In this document: positions 60,955 to 64,000 of the stretch, piece after piece | Numbering within the stretch: position 1 is the first letter of the stretch | Layout: each line of letters starts with the position of its first letter | Assembly: GCF_016650695.1 (NCBI RefSeq) | Contig: NZ_JAEKFH010000001.1 | Coordinates: 310,001-374,000 of the forward strand | Source of the DNA: Pseudomonas sp. TH41 | GTDB lineage: Bacteria > Pseudomonadota > Gammaproteobacteria > Pseudomonadales > Pseudomonadaceae | DNA: 64,000 bases | Reading direction: 5' to 3' | Notes under the pieces: generated by a model | What the model was told of the DNA's origin: nothing | Databases searched by the model: none | The model's input: only the letters and a program-made list of their open reading frames with translations | Translations under genes and position numbers: made by a program

Positions 60955-61401
60955 TCAATTGTGTGCAAGGGCACCGAATCGCTCTCTGAACTCATCAGGT
61001 ATTTGCACGACTTTCGATGCGACAAAATCGAAGAACACGAAGCCATTTTTTGCCAGGGCGATCACGCTCGCGTCTCGCTGGCGGGTAATGCGGTAAGTAA
61101 AATCCCCTCCATACGTATTCAGGTCAGCCACTCCTACCTCTATAAGCAGTTGATCATTGAAATAGGCGGGTGCCTTGTAAAGCGTTGCAAGGTCAGTGAT
61201 CAGTGTACCGCTGCGGCTGTTGGCGACATCCTCGGGTGGCATTCCGTAATGGCACAGGAACAGTGTGCGTGCATCCGAAATCAAGGAAATCAACGTGTCG
61301 TTGCCCAAGTGATTTCCGGCATTGATTTCGCTCATCCGTACCCTGAACGTTGTGCTGAAACAGAACGATTCTTCCGGGAGCTCAAGTTGCAAGCGTGGCA
61401 T
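60955..61401 (-). CDS. 4HBT-type hotdog thioesterase
   Basis: A 148-residue single-hotdog protein. RVRMSEINAGNHLGNDTLISL carries the Asn-x-Gly-His-Leu pattern found near the active site of 4-hydroxybenzoyl-CoA-thioesterase-like enzymes, followed by the long helix SDARTLFLCHYG. It probably hydrolyses an acyl-CoA. It is 10 bases downstream of the double-ACAD gene in a minus-strand operon, suggesting release of CoA from that enzyme's product or from stalled substrate. Confidence 0.85.
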   Translation of the reverse strand: MPRLQLELPEESFCFSTTFRVRMSEINAGNHLGNDTLISLISDARTLFLCHYGMPPEDVANSRSGTLITDLATLYKAPAYFNDQLLIEVGVADLNTYGGDFTYRITRQRDASVIALAKNGFVFFDFVASKVVQIPDEFRERFGALAHN

Positions 61402-61411
61402 CTATGGATCC

Positions 61412-63631
61412 TCAGGTCCGGGAACGCGGCATGCCCAATGCCTGTTCGGCAATCAGGCTGCGATGGATTTCGCTGGTACCGCCGTAAATAGTCATGCCGA
61501 TCGACTGCCGATAGCCAAGTTCCACATGCCCCAGTCCGCTGTTTGATTGCAGCAAGGTGTCGGGTGCGCAGAGGTCCATCAAGTCGAGCGCGTCACGCTG
61601 GTACTGTTCCGTGGAAAACAGTTTGGACATCGGCCCGAATGCGGCACGGCCAGGCACTTGCTCCTGTACTCCCCAAATGGTCCGATAGCACAGGTCGCGG
61701 GCAATGGTCGTGTGTACCGCTACACGCGCCAATCGACGCTGTACATCGGCATTCGCCAACATGGGTTGGCCATCGCGCTGAGTAGATTGCGCCCATTCCA
61801 GCGCATGCTTGTACATGTTATCGAAGCTGATGCGGTACTGGTCACCGCCGTGCTCCAGTTCCAGAGTCGCGGCCATGACGGCGGTGCCGCCGTCAATGTC
61901 ACCGATCCGATAGCGATCGGCGACGACAACTTCGCTCAAGTAGGTGATGTTGGTACGCTCATCCTGCAGGGTATGTACCGGATGCACTTCGATGCCCGGC
62001 AAGTCCATCGGCACCAGGAACAGCGTCAGACCCGCATGCTTGGGAACATCTGGATTCGTCCGCACCAGCAGGAAAACATAATCCGCAAGGTTGGCCGCGG
62101 TAGTGAACATCTTCTGCCCGTTGATTACCCAGTTGCCGTCGGGTGTGCGCGTGGCACGGGTCCTAGCGGCAAAAACGTCGGAGCCGCACGAAGGCTCGCT
62201 GAAGCCCAGGCAAGCCAATGCTTCGCCACTGGCAAAGCGGGGCAGGGCTTCTGTTTTGACTTCTTCGCTGGCGAAGCGCATGACGATCTGCGCTACCTGG
62301 TTGGTGATTGGGGTGGTGATGCGTTGCCAGTTGTGCGCTTCGAACACTTCCTGCAGGGCAGCCATGTCAAAAGAGTTCTTGCCTCTGCCGCCGAATTCAA
62401 CTGGCCAATGAGGAAACAGCAGACCTGCGTCAGCCAGCATGCGGTTAAAGCCGGCATGGTATCCATCGACCGAATGATGGGCGTGGGCTTTCAATTCATC
62501 GGTCAGATGTGTGCGGAAAAACTCTCGGACCTCTTCGGCGAAGAGTGCAGCTTGCGGCCCATGGCCAAATTCCAGATTGACCTCACCGACGTCCGGCAGG
62601 GCGACGGTGTGGCCGTCAGTCCACAAGCGTGCGGCAACCCTGTCCAGCTCAAGCTGCGGGTCGCCATTGAGCATTCCCCAGGCTTTCGCCCGGCGGTAAT
62701 ACAGTTGCACGTCGTATTCCAGCGAAACGCCGTAGCCACCAAAGGTATGCAAGGCACGGGCGACCGTACGTCCTGACGATTGCGTTGACCACCACCAGGC
62801 CATCGAGGTCAGTGCTGCGGCGTCGGGTTGTTGTCGCGCTATGCTCCAGACCGCATGTCGCACCAGCAGTTGGCCGCCTTCGATTTCGGTCAGGGCATCG
62901 GCCAGTGGGTGGGCGATCCCCTGGAAACCACCGATGGCCCGACCGAACTGCTGGCGTTCGCATGAATAGGCAGCGGCTAACTTCAATGCTTGATGAGCAA
63001 GGCCCATCAGCATCGCCGCCTTGAGCAATTTCCATTCTTCCACGGCTTGTTCGAATGCGTGGCAGGCCTCGGCACCGCTGGCAATTATGTGGCTTTCGAC
63101 AGTGTTGTCATCGGCGGTGAGTATCTGCAGGCTGTCAGTGCCTAAGTTAGCGCTTGGCGTTTTTGCCGCCAGGCCCGTCATGGCCAGAATGGCATCGCCC
63201 TGACGAACAAGCACTGCAACCGCTGCATTGGCACCTGGCAGGGCAATGGATCGCCCCGCGCTGTAGGGCTGCGGAGCGAGGGTGATCAGTTTGCCCTGTT
63301 TAGCCTGATCGAGCAGCGCTGTGGCTGCCGAACTGTTGAGTTGTGCGAGCAGGCGCGCCGCAGGCAGCGATTCTGCCAGAGGCACCGAGGCCAGATGGCG
63401 TCCGGCTTCCTCGGCAACCAGCAATGCCTCCAACAGCCCCATGTTTGAACCTCCGGCGGATGCCGGGATGCGCATGGTTGTGATACCGAAAGCCACCAGT
63501 TGCTGCCACAGGTCGGCGTCGAACCCGCTGACTTCTGCCGCGCGGACGCGTGCAGGGCTGGACTCAACGCTGAGCAGACGGGTGACGGAGTTGAGCAACA
63601 ATTGCTGCTCTTCGGATAAATTCAAGTTCAT
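61412..63631 (-). CDS. Double-domain acyl-CoA dehydrogenase fusion (FadE34-like)
   Basis: A 739-residue protein made of two ACAD modules. Residues 1-345 are a first ACAD with a degenerate substrate loop but a clear C-terminal part (RQQFGRAIGGFQGIAH, then ALHTFGGYGVSLEYD). Residues 355-735 are a second, complete ACAD (GFSEPSCGSDVFAAR, INGQKMFTTAANLAD, MTIYGGTSEIHRSLIAEQAL). Single ACADs are about 380 residues. Fusions of this type include FadE34 of Mycobacterium, which dehydrogenates steroid side-chain CoA esters; the fusion replaces an alpha2beta2 complex. It sits between a partial CoA ligase gene (17 bases upstream) and a thioesterase gene on the minus strand. Confidence 0.92.
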   Translation of the reverse strand: MNLNLSEEQQLLLNSVTRLLSVESSPARVRAAEVSGFDADLWQQLVAFGITTMRIPASAGGSNMGLLEALLVAEEAGRHLASVPLAESLPAARLLAQLNSSAATALLDQAKQGKLITLAPQPYSAGRSIALPGANAAVAVLVRQGDAILAMTGLAAKTPSANLGTDSLQILTADDNTVESHIIASGAEACHAFEQAVEEWKLLKAAMLMGLAHQALKLAAAYSCERQQFGRAIGGFQGIAHPLADALTEIEGGQLLVRHAVWSIARQQPDAAALTSMAWWWSTQSSGRTVARALHTFGGYGVSLEYDVQLYYRRAKAWGMLNGDPQLELDRVAARLWTDGHTVALPDVGEVNLEFGHGPQAALFAEEVREFFRTHLTDELKAHAHHSVDGYHAGFNRMLADAGLLFPHWPVEFGGRGKNSFDMAALQEVFEAHNWQRITTPITNQVAQIVMRFASEEVKTEALPRFASGEALACLGFSEPSCGSDVFAARTRATRTPDGNWVINGQKMFTTAANLADYVFLLVRTNPDVPKHAGLTLFLVPMDLPGIEVHPVHTLQDERTNITYLSEVVVADRYRIGDIDGGTAVMAATLELEHGGDQYRISFDNMYKHALEWAQSTQRDGQPMLANADVQRRLARVAVHTTIARDLCYRTIWGVQEQVPGRAAFGPMSKLFSTEQYQRDALDLMDLCAPDTLLQSNSGLGHVELGYRQSIGMTIYGGTSEIHRSLIAEQALGMPRSRT

Positions 63632-63648
63632 GGCAACCTCGCTTGGGT

Positions 63649-64000
63649 TCAGTTCGGTTGTGCGTAGAGCTTGCGCAGTTCGATCTTGTTGACCTTGCCG
63701 GTGACCAGCTTGGGCAGTGCATCGACCACAATGATTTTCTTCGGTTTCTTGTAACTGGCGATCAGCGCGCGGGTATGTTCGATGAGGTCGACTTCGCTCG
63801 AGCTTTCGCCTTGTTTGAAGGTGATGACCGCACAGACGCTCTCACCCCACTTGGCATCGGGAATTCCGATCACCGCGCATTCAGACACCGCAGCGTGCTG
63901 AAGCAGGGCCTCTTCGACTTCCCTCGAGTAGACGTTTTCGCCACCGGTAATGATCATGTCTTTTTTGCGATCGACCAGGTACAGGAACCCATCCTCATCG
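63649..64000 (-). CDS. Acyl-CoA synthetase, C-terminal part (continues beyond the window)
   Basis: An open minus-strand frame enters from the right edge and ends at 63649. The visible 116 residues begin with the hinge DEDGFLYLVDRKKD, continue with the A8 motif ITGGENVYSREVEE and end with the catalytic-Lys motif LVTGKVNKIEL. This is the mobile C-terminal domain of an AMP-forming acid-CoA ligase; the N-terminal domain lies outside. It is the gene upstream of the double-ACAD in the same operon, so activation and dehydrogenation are again paired. An ATG at 63957 is internal. Confidence 0.9.
   Translation of the reverse strand, partial: DEDGFLYLVDRKKDMIITGGENVYSREVEEALLQHAAVSECAVIGIPDAKWGESVCAVITFKQGESSSEVDLIEHTRALIASYKKPKKIIVVDALPKLVTGKVNKIELRKLYAQPN

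Noticed and set aside
1967..63631. Complete steroid ring-degradation cluster
   Set aside because: No ketosteroid dehydrogenase, 9-hydroxylase or extradiol dioxygenase is seen; only steroid-like side-chain and CoA enzymes support the idea.

Overview
The window reads as one stretch of a Pseudomonas-type gammaproteobacterial chromosome. The basis is moderately high GC, tight operons with ATGA overlaps, EmrAB- and MCP-type genes, the DUF1302/DUF1329 pair and a large CoA-dependent catabolic repertoire; genus assignment is inference. About 59 protein genes are supported, plus one complete IS3-family insertion sequence. I saw no rRNA, tRNA or CRISPR.

Layout. 1-5.1 kb: end of an upstream gene, then two MaoC-like hydratases and an enoyl-CoA hydratase (minus strand), divergent from an SDR and an SCP2-type thiolase. 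5.2-5.8 kb: folE. 5.9-10.5 kb: minus-strand operon of OB-fold protein, SDR, CaiB-type CoA-transferase and two acyl-CoA dehydrogenase (ACAD) subunits, divergent from an MFS transporter and a chemoreceptor (10.6-14.3 kb). 14.5-18.1 kb: orphan AbrB-like protein and an EmrR-EmrA-EmrB-type efflux operon. 18.5-19.8 kb: intact IS3-family element. 19.8-29.3 kb: amidohydrolase, MarR regulator, APH-like kinase, ACAD, four SDRs and an acyl-CoA ligase. 29.4-37.7 kb: ArsR-MarR fusion regulator, TauD-like dioxygenase, 14-TM exporter, LuxE/LuxC-like acid-reduction pair, SDR and aldo/keto reductase. 37.8-46.2 kb: DUF1302 and DUF1329 envelope proteins, FMN 2-hydroxyacid dehydrogenase, MFS carrier, two thioesterases and a DapB-like oxidoreductase. 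46.3-64 kb: two CoA ligases (one partial), three alpha/beta hydrolases, two cysteine-less thiolase-fold proteins, a third MaoC, SDR, three enoyl-CoA hydratases, an epoxide hydrolase, a diiron-like hydrolase, an iron-type alcohol dehydrogenase, a hotdog thioesterase and a 739-residue double-ACAD fusion.

How it works together. Almost every enzyme belongs to CoA-thioester chemistry: activation (ligases, CoA-transferase), alpha,beta-dehydrogenation (ACADs), hydration (MaoC, crotonases), oxidation (SDRs), thiolytic or retro-aldol cleavage (thiolase-fold proteins with an OB-fold partner) and hydrolysis. The fused ACAD, paired ACAD subunits, MFE-2-like SDR/MaoC set and cysteine-less thiolases resemble the side-chain and ring-remnant steps of steroid or polycyclic isoprenoid degradation. 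No ring-cleaving oxygenase is present, so the substrate stays unknown.

The strongest unlisted signal is a 19-bp inverted repeat, AACTGAC-N5-GTCAGTT, at twelve intergenic positions from 2.9 to 58.4 kb, always with a 5-bp spacer and mostly in divergent promoter regions. It ties the enzymes, transporters, chemoreceptor and one regulator into a probable single regulon. The regulator is not identified; candidates are the ArsR-MarR fusion (with a copy in its own leader), the MarR protein, or the gene truncated at the left edge.
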